A stretch of DNA of 64,000 nt. It comes from Feifania hominis. GTDB taxonomy: Bacteria; Bacillota; Clostridia; Oscillospirales; Feifaniaceae. Position 1 is the stretch's first letter. The number at the start of each line of letters is the position of its first letter. The DNA lies in assembly GCF_014384765.1 (NCBI RefSeq), contig NZ_JACRSP010000003.1, positions 248,001 to 312,000 of the forward strand, read 5' to 3'. The notes below the pieces were generated by a model, which was given only the letters and a program-made list of their open reading frames with translations, did not search any database and was not told the DNA's origin. Below are positions 26,797 through 34,383 of the stretch, piece after piece. The position numbers and the translations under genes are program-made.

Positions 26797-27765
26797 ATGA
26801 GGAAAAACTGGACAGAGATGATCGCGCTGCTGCTTGTCGCGGCGCTTTTGACAATGGGCTTTTCGGGCTGTGCGCCCGCGAGCGAGCCGGTGGGCCCCGG
26901 CCCCGGTGTGGACGAGCCGGTCGACCCCATCGAACCGACCCCGCCCGAGCCGCCGGCGCTCGAGCTGACCGTCTTCGGCGACTCGACCTACCCGGGCGAC
27001 GCGTTCGGCGTTGAGATCAAAAATTCGGGCGATGAGCTGCCGGTTGTGAGCTTTACCCTCGATGAGGACACCTACGAGGTGCCGGTCTTCCGCGATGGGG
27101 AGCGCGTGCTCGCGCTCGTGCCGGTCAAGCTGCGCGCAACGACGCCCATTCAGGGCGTGGTGTCCGCCTCGCGCGAGCGCGGCGCCGTGGCGCAGGCCAC
27201 TGCCGAAATCACGGTCATGACAAAGGAGTTTCCTGAGGTGCAGCAGTTTGTTGAGACCGATGAGATGAGAGAGATCAAAGAGGGCGAGAAAGAGCCCATC
27301 GACGGCGAGCGCACGGCCGCGGCTCTGTCGAACCCGTCGGCGGACAGGCTCTTTGAGGGGCGCTTCGATCTGCCGCTCGAGGGGCGCATCACCACGGAGT
27401 TCGGCCAGCAGCGCTACCGCAACGGCGAGTACTACTACACCCACACCGGCATCGACCTCGGCGCGCGCCAGGGCCGCGAGGTCGCGGCGCCGAACAGCGG
27501 CGTGGTCGTACTCGCTGAGAAGCTCGACGTGGGCGGCAATGTCATCATCATTGACCACGGCTTTCACATCTTCTCGTACTACATGCACCTCTCGGAGTTC
27601 AAAGTCGAAGTGGGCGACAGCGTGGCAAAGGGCGATGTGATCGGACTTGTCGGCTCGACCGGCTACTCGACGGGGCCCCATCTGCACTATGCGCTCTCGG
27701 TCGACGACTATCCCATCGACCCCTATTTCTTCAACGACCAGGACCCGATGGAGCTGTTTTCCTAG
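26797..27765 (+). CDS. M23-family peptidase lipoprotein
   Basis: Exported 322-residue cell-wall peptidase. N-terminal signal peptide with lipobox MGFSGC (about 22-27), then a Pro/Glu-rich linker (about 28-50), a beta-rich domain (about 52-150), a charged linker and the LytM/M23 domain (about 195-318). Zinc ligands are in HTGIDLG (H-x-x-x-D) and STGPHLHYAL (H-x-H). It likely cuts peptide crosslinks in peptidoglycan from the outer face of the membrane. ATG 26797 follows GGGAGGC. Single gene after the repeat cluster. Confidence 0.9.
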   Translation: MRKNWTEMIALLLVAALLTMGFSGCAPASEPVGPGPGVDEPVDPIEPTPPEPPALELTVFGDSTYPGDAFGVEIKNSGDELPVVSFTLDEDTYEVPVFRDGERVLALVPVKLRATTPIQGVVSASRERGAVAQATAEITVMTKEFPEVQQFVETDEMREIKEGEKEPIDGERTAAALSNPSADRLFEGRFDLPLEGRITTEFGQQRYRNGEYYYTHTGIDLGARQGREVAAPNSGVVVLAEKLDVGGNVIIIDHGFHIFSYYMHLSEFKVEVGDSVAKGDVIGLVGSTGYSTGPHLHYALSVDDYPIDPYFFNDQDPMELFS

Positions 27766-27805
27766 GGCACATGTTACAAAATTCACAAAAACTTTGTCCA
27801 TACGC

Positions 27806-27835
27806 TTGCGCGGGTGGACGGACCTGATTTATAAT
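27806..27835 (+). promoter_or_regulatory. Possible promoter of the GGGtGRT operon
   Basis: A perfect TATAAT (27830-27835) with a weak TTGCGC (27806-27811) 18 bases upstream. The leader of about 60 bases is AT-rich and ends in GAGAGGAG before ATG 27903. Confidence 0.45.
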
Positions 27836-27902
27836 GAGAGGGATATCGCGCAATCTTGATTCCAATGAGTCAAATGTAATATTTTTGAGAGGAGTAACAC
27901 CT

Positions 27903-28595
27903 ATGAACTACACTCATGAAGTAGAGCAAATGTGCTGTGTAGCCAAGGGCCCGAAACACGGACCCGCCCCGATCCCCGAAGAGGGGAAATGGGTCAAGGC
28001 CAAACAGATCACCGACATCTCCGGCCTCTCCCACGGCGTGGGCTGGTGCGCCCCGCAGCAGGGCGCCTGCAAGCTGACGCTCAACGTCAAGGACGGCATC
28101 ATCGAGGAGGCCCTCGTTGAGACGCTGGGCTGCTCGGGCATGACCCACTCCGCTGCGATGGCGGCCGAGGTGCTTCAGGGCAAGACCCTGCTCGAGGCGC
28201 TCAACACCGACCTCGTCTGCGACGCGATCAACGTCGCCATGCGCGAGATCTTCCTGCAGCTCGTCTACGGCAGAAGCCAGACCGCGTTCTCCGAGGGCGG
28301 CCTGCCGGTCGGCGCCTCGCTCGAGGATCTCGGCAAGGGCCTGCGCTCGCAGGTCGGCACCATGTTCGCCACCCACGACAAGGGCGTTCGCTATCTTGAG
28401 ATGGCCGAGGGCTATGTGCTGAGCATCGCGCTCGATGAGAACGACGAGGTCACCGGCTACAAGTTTGTGCACCTGGGCAAGATGATGGAGGCCATCCGCA
28501 AGGGCGTCGACCCCAAGGAGGCCTATGACAAGAATGTGGGCACATACGGCCGGTACGAGGGTGCGGCCAAATATGTCGACCCGCGCAAAGAATAA
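27903..28595 (+). CDS. NifU-like iron-sulfur scaffold-type protein, partner of GGGtGRT protein
   Basis: A 230-residue soluble protein whose middle part resembles the N-terminal scaffold domain of NifU/IscU: ACKLTLNVKDGIIEEALVETLGCSGM carries a conserved cysteine, with further cysteines at MCCVAK (about 10-15), GWCAPQQGAC (about 47-56) and DLVCDA. These could hold an iron-sulfur cluster. It is always-adjacent in known genomes to the GGGtGRT family gene, which follows here after 18 bases. Biochemical role of the pair is unknown. A strong ribosome site and codon choice like pckG suggest high expression. Confidence 0.78.
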   Translation: MNYTHEVEQMCCVAKGPKHGPAPIPEEGKWVKAKQITDISGLSHGVGWCAPQQGACKLTLNVKDGIIEEALVETLGCSGMTHSAAMAAEVLQGKTLLEALNTDLVCDAINVAMREIFLQLVYGRSQTAFSEGGLPVGASLEDLGKGLRSQVGTMFATHDKGVRYLEMAEGYVLSIALDENDEVTGYKFVHLGKMMEAIRKGVDPKEAYDKNVGTYGRYEGAAKYVDPRKE

Positions 28596-28613
28596 TTGGA
28601 AGGAGGAGTACAA

Positions 28614-29612
28614 ATGGCTCACTTTGAAGGATATGAGAGAAGAATCCCGCAGATAGAGAAATTCTGCAAGGACTATCAGTTCGCCACCATCGACGGGGCG
28701 AAAGAGCTGTGCCTGTCGAAGGGCATTGACGTCGAGGCCATTGTCAAGGGCGTTCAGCCCATTGCGTTTGAGAACGCCTGCTGGGCATACACGCTCGGCG
28801 CTGCCGTCGCCATTGAAAAGGGCGCGAAAAACGCCGCCGATGCGGCCGAGGCCATCGGTCTCGGGCTTCAGGCTTTCTGCATTCCCGGCTCGGTCGCCGA
28901 GGCGAGAAACGTCGGCATCGGCCACGGCAATCTCGCCGCCATGCTTCTGCGTGAGGAGACCGACTGCTTCTGCTTCCTCGCGGGTCACGAGTCCTTTGCC
29001 GCGGCGGAGGGCGCCATCGGCATCGCGCGCACCGCGAACAAGGTCAGAAAGACCCCGCTGCGCGTTATCCTCAACGGCCTCGGCAAGGACGCGGCCTACA
29101 TCATCTCGCGCATCAACGGCTTCACCTATGTGGAGACCGAGTTCGACTACACCTCCCACACGCTCAAGATCGTCGAGGAGAAAGCGTTCTCCGACGGCGA
29201 CAAGGCGAAAGTCAAGGTCTACGGCGCGGACGATGTCATGGAGGGCGTCGCGATCATGCAGCATGAGAAAGTCGACGTCTCCATCACCGGCAACTCCACC
29301 AACCCCACCCGCTTCCAGCACCTGGTGGCGGGCACCTACAAGAAATGGGCCACCGAGAACGGCAAGAAGTACTTCTCGGTCGCGTCCGGCGGCGGCACGG
29401 GCAGAACGCTGCACCCCGACAACGTCGCGGCGGGCCCTGCGAGCTACGGCCTGACCGACTCCATGGGCCGCATGCACGGCGACGCCCAGTTCGCCGGTTC
29501 CTCCTCGGTTCCGGCGCACGTTGAGATGATGGGTCTCATCGGCATGGGCAACAACCCCATGGTCGGCGCGACGGTCGCCGTCGCGGTTGCCATCGAGGAA
29601 GCCTGCAAGTAA
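28614..29612 (+). CDS. GGGtGRT family protein
   Basis: A 332-residue soluble protein of the uncharacterised family named after its motif; here the motif is SGGGTGRTLHPDN at about 261-273. The rest is a regular alpha/beta sequence with glycine-rich segments such as GIGHGNLAAMLLREETDC and a C-terminal GLIGMGNNPMVGATVAVAVA. ATG 28614 follows AAGGAGGAG. Co-transcribed with the NifU-like partner. No enzyme activity has been established for the family to my knowledge. A strong terminator follows. Confidence 0.88.
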   Translation: MAHFEGYERRIPQIEKFCKDYQFATIDGAKELCLSKGIDVEAIVKGVQPIAFENACWAYTLGAAVAIEKGAKNAADAAEAIGLGLQAFCIPGSVAEARNVGIGHGNLAAMLLREETDCFCFLAGHESFAAAEGAIGIARTANKVRKTPLRVILNGLGKDAAYIISRINGFTYVETEFDYTSHTLKIVEEKAFSDGDKAKVKVYGADDVMEGVAIMQHEKVDVSITGNSTNPTRFQHLVAGTYKKWATENGKKYFSVASGGGTGRTLHPDNVAAGPASYGLTDSMGRMHGDAQFAGSSSVPAHVEMMGLIGMGNNPMVGATVAVAVAIEEACK

Positions 29613-29622
29613 GAACCGGCTT

Positions 29623-29660
29623 AAGCGGCCGTGTCCACCGGGACACGGCCGCTTTTCTCT
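29623..29660 (+). terminator. Terminator of the GGGtGRT operon
   Basis: Perfect 14-bp stem AAGCGGCCGTGTCC/GGACACGGCCGCTT with a four-base loop, then TTCTCTGTTT. Confidence 0.9.
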
Positions 29661-29713
29661 GTTTACTTGGCGCGCCGCTCATGATAGAATGGGGGCGAAC
29701 GGAGGATGAGACA

Positions 29714-30679
29714 GTGGAAAAGAGAATTTTAGTGCTGCTCCCGGTTCGCGAGGAGCACCGCGAGCTTCTGGAGAACGCGGCGCCGCAGGCGCGCATCACA
29801 TTCTGCCGCCCGGCGGAGCTGACCGGGCAGATCGCGGCGTCTGCGCAGGGTGTCATCGGCAACATCGACCCAAAATTCCTGCCGGACATGGCGGCGCTCG
29901 AGTGGCTTCAGCTCAACAGCGCGGGCGCCGACGCCTACCTGAAGCCGGGCGTTCTCCCCGCGGGTACGGTGCTGACCAACGCCACCGGCGCGTATGGCCT
30001 CGCCATCGGCGAGTATCTTGTGGGCATGCTGCTCGCGCTCTATAAGAAACTGCCGCTCTACCGTGACCAGCAGTTTGAGGGCCGCTGGGAAAACCGCGGC
30101 CAGGTGCGCTCCATCTTCGGCGCGCGGGTGCTGATTGTGGGGCTCGGCGACATCGGCTCGGAGTTTGCCCGGCGGCTGCGCCCCTTTGGCGCGACGCTCA
30201 TCGGCGTGCGCCGCCACGAGGGGCCCTGTCCTGCGTACGTCGATGAGATTCACACCGTCGGTGAACTCGACCGTCTGCTGCCGCAGGCGGATGTCGTGGC
30301 GCTCTGTCTGCCCGGGACGGCTGAGACGAGGGGCCTGCTTGACCGGCGGCGCCTGTCGCTGCTCCGGCGCGATGCGGTGCTGCTCAATGTGGGCCGGGGA
30401 AACGCGGTTGACCTCGACGCGCTCTGCGAGCTGCTCGAGCGGGGTGAGCTGTGGGGCGCGGGTCTCGACGTGACCGATCCCGAGCCGCTGCCGGCCGGAC
30501 ATCCCATCTGGCGGCAGGAGCGCGCGCTGATCACACCACATGTGTCAGGCGGCTACCAGCTTCCCGAGACCTTTGAGCGGATCGTGCGCATTGCGGCGGA
30601 GAATCTGCGGCGCTTCTGCAACGGGGAGGAGCTGCTCAACCAGGTGGATTTTTCGACCGGCTACCGAAGAAAAATCTGA
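29714..30679 (+). CDS. D-isomer-specific 2-hydroxyacid dehydrogenase family protein
   Basis: NAD(P)-dependent reductase of the D-2-hydroxyacid family, 321 residues. I choose GTG 29714, eight bases after GGAGG; an earlier reading start is not supported. The nucleotide-binding motif is VLIVGLGDIGSEFARRL (about 140-156). Later motifs are VALCLPGTAETRGL, LLNVGRGNAVD with the substrate-binding arginine region, and HPIWRQERALITPHVSG with the catalytic histidine. The substrate is unknown. In van context such enzymes can be VanH, but this gene is 10 kb from the van cluster and the cluster is of the D-serine type. Confidence 0.85.
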   Translation: MEKRILVLLPVREEHRELLENAAPQARITFCRPAELTGQIAASAQGVIGNIDPKFLPDMAALEWLQLNSAGADAYLKPGVLPAGTVLTNATGAYGLAIGEYLVGMLLALYKKLPLYRDQQFEGRWENRGQVRSIFGARVLIVGLGDIGSEFARRLRPFGATLIGVRRHEGPCPAYVDEIHTVGELDRLLPQADVVALCLPGTAETRGLLDRRRLSLLRRDAVLLNVGRGNAVDLDALCELLERGELWGAGLDVTDPEPLPAGHPIWRQERALITPHVSGGYQLPETFERIVRIAAENLRRFCNGEELLNQVDFSTGYRRKI

Positions 30680-30690
30680 CAGCCGGGCGC

Positions 30691-30744
30691 TTGACAAAGC
30701 CACCGGGCCGGTGTACAATTGAGATGATAATAAGAATGATTATC
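30691..30744 (+). promoter_or_regulatory. Rubrerythrin promoter with Fur-like box
   Basis: TTGACA (30691-30696), 17-base spacer, TACAAT (30714-30719), followed at once by GATAATAAGAATGATTATC (30726-30744), which matches the 19-base Fur box GATAATGATAATCATTATC at 15-16 positions. The box covers the transcription start. PerR is a possible alternative because it uses a related palindrome. Confidence 0.82.
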
Positions 30745-30785
30745 ATTTTGGTAATCACAAGAAAAAGAAAAGGAGAGTGTATCAG

Positions 30786-31325
30786 ATGAATCTGAAAGGA
30801 TCGAAGACCGAGGCCAACCTGCTGGCCGCTTTCGCGGGCGAGAGCCAGGCGAGAAACAAGTACACCTACTATGCTTCCAAGGCGAAGAGCGAGGGCTATG
30901 TGCAGATCGCCGCGCTCTTTGAGGAGACTGCCAACAACGAGAAAGAGCATGCGAAGATCTGGTTTAAGCTGCTGCATGACGGCGCCGTGCCCGGCACCGA
31001 GGCGAACCTCAAAGACGCTGCCGCCGGTGAGAACTACGAGTGGACCGACATGTACGCCGGTTTTGCCAAGACGGCGAAAGAAGAGGGCTTTGACCACATC
31101 GCCTATCTGTTTGAAGAGGTCGGCAAAATTGAAAAAGAGCACGAGGAGAGATACCTTGCGCTTCTCAAGAACGTCGAGGATGGCACTGTCTTCAAGAAAG
31201 GCAGCATCGTGATCTGGAAGTGCGCCAACTGCGGCCACATCCATGTCGGCGAGGAGGCCCCGGAGGTCTGCCCGGTCTGCGCGCATCCGAGAGCGTACTT
31301 TGAGATTCAGGCGAAGAACTACTAA
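30786..31325 (+). CDS. rbr: Rubrerythrin
   Basis: Peroxide-detoxifying non-haem iron protein of anaerobes, 179 residues. The N-terminal ferritin-like di-iron domain shows AFAGESQARNKYTYYA (about 14-29) and EETANNEKEHAKIWF (about 43-57), then EEVGKIEKEHEERY. The C-terminal rubredoxin-like domain binds one iron with two Cys pairs: CANCGHIHVGEEAPEVCPVC (about 145-164). ATG 30786 lies ten bases after AGGAGA; a GTG three codons earlier is too close. It is under a consensus promoter with a Fur/PerR-type box, fitting iron- or peroxide-dependent control. Confidence 0.95.
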   Translation: MNLKGSKTEANLLAAFAGESQARNKYTYYASKAKSEGYVQIAALFEETANNEKEHAKIWFKLLHDGAVPGTEANLKDAAAGENYEWTDMYAGFAKTAKEEGFDHIAYLFEEVGKIEKEHEERYLALLKNVEDGTVFKKGSIVIWKCANCGHIHVGEEAPEVCPVCAHPRAYFEIQAKNY

Positions 31326-31374
31326 GAGGCCTGGGAGGGGGGACCCAGTCCCCCCTTCCCAACCTCCCCCCGGC

Positions 31375-31403
31375 AAAAGCCCCCGCTCACCGCGGGGGCT
31401 TTT
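31375..31403 (+). terminator. Terminator of rubrerythrin
   Basis: Twelve-base-pair stem AAAAGCCCCCGC/GCGGGGGCTTTT with a five-base loop. Confidence 0.85.
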
Positions 31404-32160
31404 GGAGTGAGCGCGCAGCGCGAACTGGCGCGGTAGCAGCCCAGGCGGCACGGGTTCCCCGGGTCGGGCGCGACGCCCGCAGGCTAGTCCCCGAGGCGGT
31501 GTAGAGCTGCGAAGCAGCGACCCGCCGAGTGGGGCACATTCAAATTTCTGGGGCCCCCAAACGCAACGGCGTTTGGGGGGCTCGCTGCGGCGGAATGAAT
31601 CCGCCTACGCGACGAAATTGAATTACGAAGGGGGCAGGCCCCCTTCGAGCTACCCCCGGGAAGAGGAATCGCTTGGCGCTTTGCGCCTCGCGATGATTAA
31701 GAAAAACTTGCGAGGGGGTTGTTGTGTTGAGTGATCGCGGCCGCAGCCGCATTTCGGAGGCCAACCGCCACGAAGTGGCGGCTCCATGCGGGGCGGCAAA
31801 TGGGGCCCCCGCGAAAACTGCGGTTTTCGTGGGGAGGAGGAGCAGTCGCGAAATGGACGAGACCGGCGACAGGCCGGTTGAGGGAATGGAGCGCACTGCG
31901 ACGAAGCGCCCAGGAAGCCCGAATTGATTTCGGGGTGCCGCGACGGCCCGCAGGCCTAGTCCCGTAGGCGGTGTAAGCGGCGAAGCCGCCCCGCCGGAGG
32001 GGCACATTCAAATAAAGGGGTCCCCAAGCGAACTACAGTTCGCTGAGTGAGCGCGCAGCGCGAACTGGCGCGATAGCGCCCAGGAAGCCCGAATTGATTT
32101 CGGGCTTCCGCATATTCAAATTTCTGGGGCCCCCAAGCGAACTACAGTTCGCTTGGGGGA
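31404..32160. repeat. Gene-free array of short hairpins with internal repeats
   Basis: About 750 bases between rubrerythrin and a DUF1653 gene without a credible ORF. It consists largely of short inverted repeats, many with GAA loops: GCTGC-GAA-GCAGC (31506), GGCGGA/TCCGCC (31590), CGAAGGGGG/CCCCCTTCG (31627), CCGCCAC-GAA-GTGGCGG (31766), GCGAAAA/TTTTCGT (31811), ACCGGC/GCCGGT (31862), GCGGC-GAA-GCCGC (31977), TGGCGC/GCGCCA (32066), GAAGCCCGA/TCGGGCTTC (32085). Sub-blocks recur: GTGAGCGCGCAGCGCGAACT at 31407 and 32047, CCCAGGAAGCCCGAATTGAT at 31909 and 32079, and ATTCAAATTTCTGGGGCCCC at about 31539 and 32114. It may be a decayed mobile element or a structured RNA. Confidence 0.7.
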
Positions 32161-32172
32161 TTTCTTTTTTTG
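32130..32172 (+). terminator. Strong hairpin followed by a T-run
   Basis: Stem CCCCCAAGCGAAC/GTTCGCTTGGGGG (32130-32159) with a short ACTACA-type loop, followed by TTTCTTTTTTTG. No plus-strand gene ends nearby, so if it terminates anything it is a transcript of the hairpin array. Confidence 0.8.
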
Positions 32173-32232
32173 TGTTTTCTGTGATATACTAAGTCCGCAG
32201 AAACAAACGAAAAATTGATTTTGGAGGCTGTT

Positions 32233-32478
32233 ATGGACGCGCACGAACCGAGACCCGGCCGATACCGCCACTTCAAGGGAAAGGAATATGAGGTGCTCGG
32301 TGTGGTACGCCACAGCGAGACACTCGAAGAGCTTGTGCTCTACCGTGCGCTCTACGGGGAGCGGGGGCTCTGGGTGCGCCCACGGGAGATGTTTTTACAG
32401 ACCGTAGAGCGCGACGGCTACCGGGGACCGCGCTTTGCCTGGCTCGGCCCGGTGCAGGAGGTGTCGACAAATGGGTAA
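32233..32478 (+). CDS. DUF1653 domain protein
   Basis: An 81-residue soluble protein of the DUF1653 family (pattern PGRYRHFKGKEYEVLGVVRHSET...LYRALYGERGLWVRP). The fold is a small beta-barrel; function is unknown. ATG 32233 follows GGAGG at 32223-32227. Its last eight bases overlap the start of the BusR-like regulator gene, so the two are translated together. A possible -10 TATACT lies at 32185-32190. Confidence 0.85.
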   Translation: MDAHEPRPGRYRHFKGKEYEVLGVVRHSETLEELVLYRALYGERGLWVRPREMFLQTVERDGYRGPRFAWLGPVQEVSTNG

Positions 32479-33106
32479 GGACCCGAGAATCGTCAAACCT
32501 GTCTACCACCAGATTGCGGTTGATATCGCCGCCAAAATTGTCAACGGCCGCTACAAGGAGGGCGAGCGCCTGCATGGCCGCTCCACCCTCGCGAGCCAGT
32601 ACAACGTCTCGCCCGAGACCATCCGCAAGGCCGTCTTCCTGCTGCAGGATATGGGCATCGTGGAAGTGGCGCAGGGTGTCGGCATCCACATCGAGTCGGT
32701 GCAGAAAGCCGTCGAGTTCATTGACAAATTCCGCAGCATCGAGTCGCTCACCGATATCAACCAGAAAATTCTCACCCTTGTCAGCGATGTCAATGAGAAA
32801 AATGCCCAGCTCGCCGAGACCGTGCGCACCCTGCTGGAATACAGTGACCGCTACAGCTCCATCAACCCCTTTACCCCCTTTGAACTCCCGGTGGGCGAGC
32901 AGTCGCCGCTGCTCGGCAAAAATGCCTCCGAGACCAATTTCTGGCACAACACGGGCGCTACCATCATCGCCATCAAAAAGGGCGAAGAGATTTTGCTCTC
33001 CCCCGGGCCCTACACGACCTTTGAGCCGAACGACATCGTCGTCATCGTCGGGGACGAGGAGAGCTACCACCGGGCACAGCAGTTTATTTCGCCCGAACAG
33101 AACTGA
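32471..33106 (+). CDS. busR: BusR-like c-di-AMP-responsive transcriptional regulator (GntR wHTH plus RCK_C)
   Basis: A 211-residue regulator. N-terminal GntR/YtrA-type winged helix (about 1-75: STLASQYNVSPETIRKAVFLLQDMGIVEV), central coiled coil (about 76-135) and C-terminal RCK_C/TrkA_C domain (about 140-208), with WHNTGATIIAIKKGEEILLS and PGPYTTFEPNDIVVIVGDEE. The last two closely follow the c-di-AMP-binding region of streptococcal BusR, which represses the betaine importer BusAB and links c-di-AMP to osmotic balance. ATG 32471 overlaps the DUF1653 gene. A convergent mscS gene next door fits an osmotic role. No betaine transporter is in view, so the target may differ. Confidence 0.85.
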   Translation: MGKDPRIVKPVYHQIAVDIAAKIVNGRYKEGERLHGRSTLASQYNVSPETIRKAVFLLQDMGIVEVAQGVGIHIESVQKAVEFIDKFRSIESLTDINQKILTLVSDVNEKNAQLAETVRTLLEYSDRYSSINPFTPFELPVGEQSPLLGKNASETNFWHNTGATIIAIKKGEEILLSPGPYTTFEPNDIVVIVGDEESYHRAQQFISPEQN

Positions 33107-33107
33107 A

Positions 33108-33141
33108 CAGAGCGGGCCGGAAACGGCCCGCTCTGTTATTT
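33108..33141 (+). terminator. Terminator of the BusR-like gene
   Basis: Stem CAGAGCGGGCCG/CGGCCCGCTCTG with a GAAA loop, followed by TTATTTT. Confidence 0.88.
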
Positions 33142-33152
33142 TGAAAGGGGGA

Positions 33153-33194
33153 TTGACGAAACTGACAACTCTGTATTATAATTAAGTTGTCAGT
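33153..33194 (+). promoter_or_regulatory. Orphan promoter inside a perfect inverted repeat; candidate BusR operator
   Basis: TTGACG (33153-33158), 18-base spacer, TATAAT (33177-33182). The -10 box is enclosed by a perfect 10-bp inverted repeat ACTGACAACT (33161-33170) / AGTTGTCAGT (33185-33194). The outer parts ACTGACA and TGTCAGT resemble the widely spaced half-sites I recall for BusR. No gene follows on this strand; a stem and T-run end at about 33252. Confidence 0.6.
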
Positions 33195-33276
33195 AGAGGG
33201 CAAGCAGCAGCCCACCCTCAGAGGGCGGCGGCTGGCCAGACCCGGTTTTTTCATTTCATTCCTCCTGAACAATTTA

Positions 33277-33308
33277 GACAAAAGCCCGCCGTCAGGCGGG
33301 CTTTTGTC
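33277..33308. terminator. Bidirectional terminator next to mscS
   Basis: Perfect 14-bp stem GACAAAAGCCCGCC/GGCGGGCTTTTGTC with a GTCA loop, ten bases beyond the mscS stop. It serves mscS on the reverse strand and any transcript from the 33153 promoter. Confidence 0.9.
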
Positions 33309-33317
33309 ATGCCGAAT

Positions 33318-34214
33318 TCAGTCGGTTTTTCTCAGATAGACATTACTCGTCGGAAAGGGAATCTCAATGCCCTCCTCGTCGAAGCGGCGCTTGACGCCCT
33401 CTCGCACATCCCCGATCAGACCGTAGCTTGAGGGGCGGTCGGCACACCAGATACCGGTGCGCAGCGTCACGGCGTAGTCGCCGAGCGACGACACGCGAAT
33501 GGTCAGAGGCGGCGCGCCGTCGGCGCGCTCCTGCTCGGTGCGGTTGTCGAGAAACGCGGGGTGAGAGGTGATGACCTCGGTCATGACCGCTCGCGCCCGG
33601 TCAATGTCGGCCGAGTAGGCGATGGACACCTCAAAGAACGTACAGATCCGGTGGTCGCCGAAGTCGCAGTTTTCAAGAACTGCGCCGTTGACCACACTGT
33701 TCGGCAGAATGATGCGGCTGTTTTCAAAGGTGCGTATGACCGTGTGGCGCAGGTTGATGTCCTCGACGGTGCCGTCGATGTTCTTGTCGGGCAGTCGGAT
33801 GTAGTCGCCGATGCCAAAGGGGCGAAACATGGTGATGAACATGCCGCTGACGATGTTGGCCACCGCCTCCTGCGAGGCGAAGCCCACAATGAGAACCACC
33901 AGACTGGAGCCGGCGACCATGGCCGTGACCATGCTCTGCAGAGGTTTTATCTGCATCACCGCTCCGTAGGCGGCCACAATGAGCAGCAGCGCCCAGATGA
34001 TGCGCATGGCGAAGCGCACCGCGGTCGCGTCGAGCTTGCCGCGGGCGACCAGGCGCGAGAGTATTCTCGAGATGATCTTTTTGAGAACAAACGCCACCGC
34101 AAACAGAATGACGATTGTGATCAGCGACCCGATCAGGCCCGAGGCGAAATACTTGTCGAGCTTGTCGAGAAATGTTTCAAAGGCGCTCAGCTGCTGTTCT
34201 ACCACTTCCGGCAT
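33318..34214 (-). CDS. mscS: MscS-family small-conductance mechanosensitive channel
   Basis: Membrane channel that opens under tension and releases solutes after osmotic downshock. Start ATG 34214 (MPEVVEQQLSAFETFLDKL) follows GGGAGG; 298 residues. Three membrane segments at about 22-45, 65-85 and 92-112; the pore helix region is TAMVAGSSLVVLIVGFASQEAVANIVSGMFITMF, with the Gly/Ala packing pattern of TM3, though one stretch is more hydrophobic than in E. coli. The soluble beta and alpha/beta domains follow (LPDKNIDGTVEDINLRHTVIR, then ILPNSVVNGAVLENCD). It converges on the BusR-like gene. Confidence 0.92.
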   Translation of the reverse strand: MPEVVEQQLSAFETFLDKLDKYFASGLIGSLITIVILFAVAFVLKKIISRILSRLVARGKLDATAVRFAMRIIWALLLIVAAYGAVMQIKPLQSMVTAMVAGSSLVVLIVGFASQEAVANIVSGMFITMFRPFGIGDYIRLPDKNIDGTVEDINLRHTVIRTFENSRIILPNSVVNGAVLENCDFGDHRICTFFEVSIAYSADIDRARAVMTEVITSHPAFLDNRTEQERADGAPPLTIRVSSLGDYAVTLRTGIWCADRPSSYGLIGDVREGVKRRFDEEGIEIPFPTSNVYLRKTD

Positions 34215-34321
34215 GACAATCCTCCCTTTTTGAGTCGGTTTCTCTCTATTATACGGGATTGACGAATGAAAATCCAGCCCCAAGCCGTGTTGTTACAATA
34301 ATACATTTTTAATACAATCTA

Positions 34322-34350
34322 TTGACACCCCACAGGGCGGGCAGTATAAT
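34322..34350 (+). promoter_or_regulatory. Consensus promoter of the alcohol dehydrogenase gene
   Basis: Perfect TTGACA (34322-34327), 17-base spacer and perfect TATAAT (34345-34350), 33 bases before the start codon. Confidence 0.9.
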
Positions 34351-34383
34351 GAAAACAACAATAGAATTGGGAGGCTAAGTGCA

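Noticed and set aside
29714..30679. VanH (D-lactate dehydrogenase)
   Set aside because: About 10 kb from the van cluster, separated by unrelated genes, and the cluster does not need D-lactate.
33084..33281. Small reverse-strand ORF preceded by AGGAGG (reads MKKPGLASRRP...)
   Set aside because: It starts just after the mscS terminator, runs through the orphan promoter and another terminator, and has no recognisable features.
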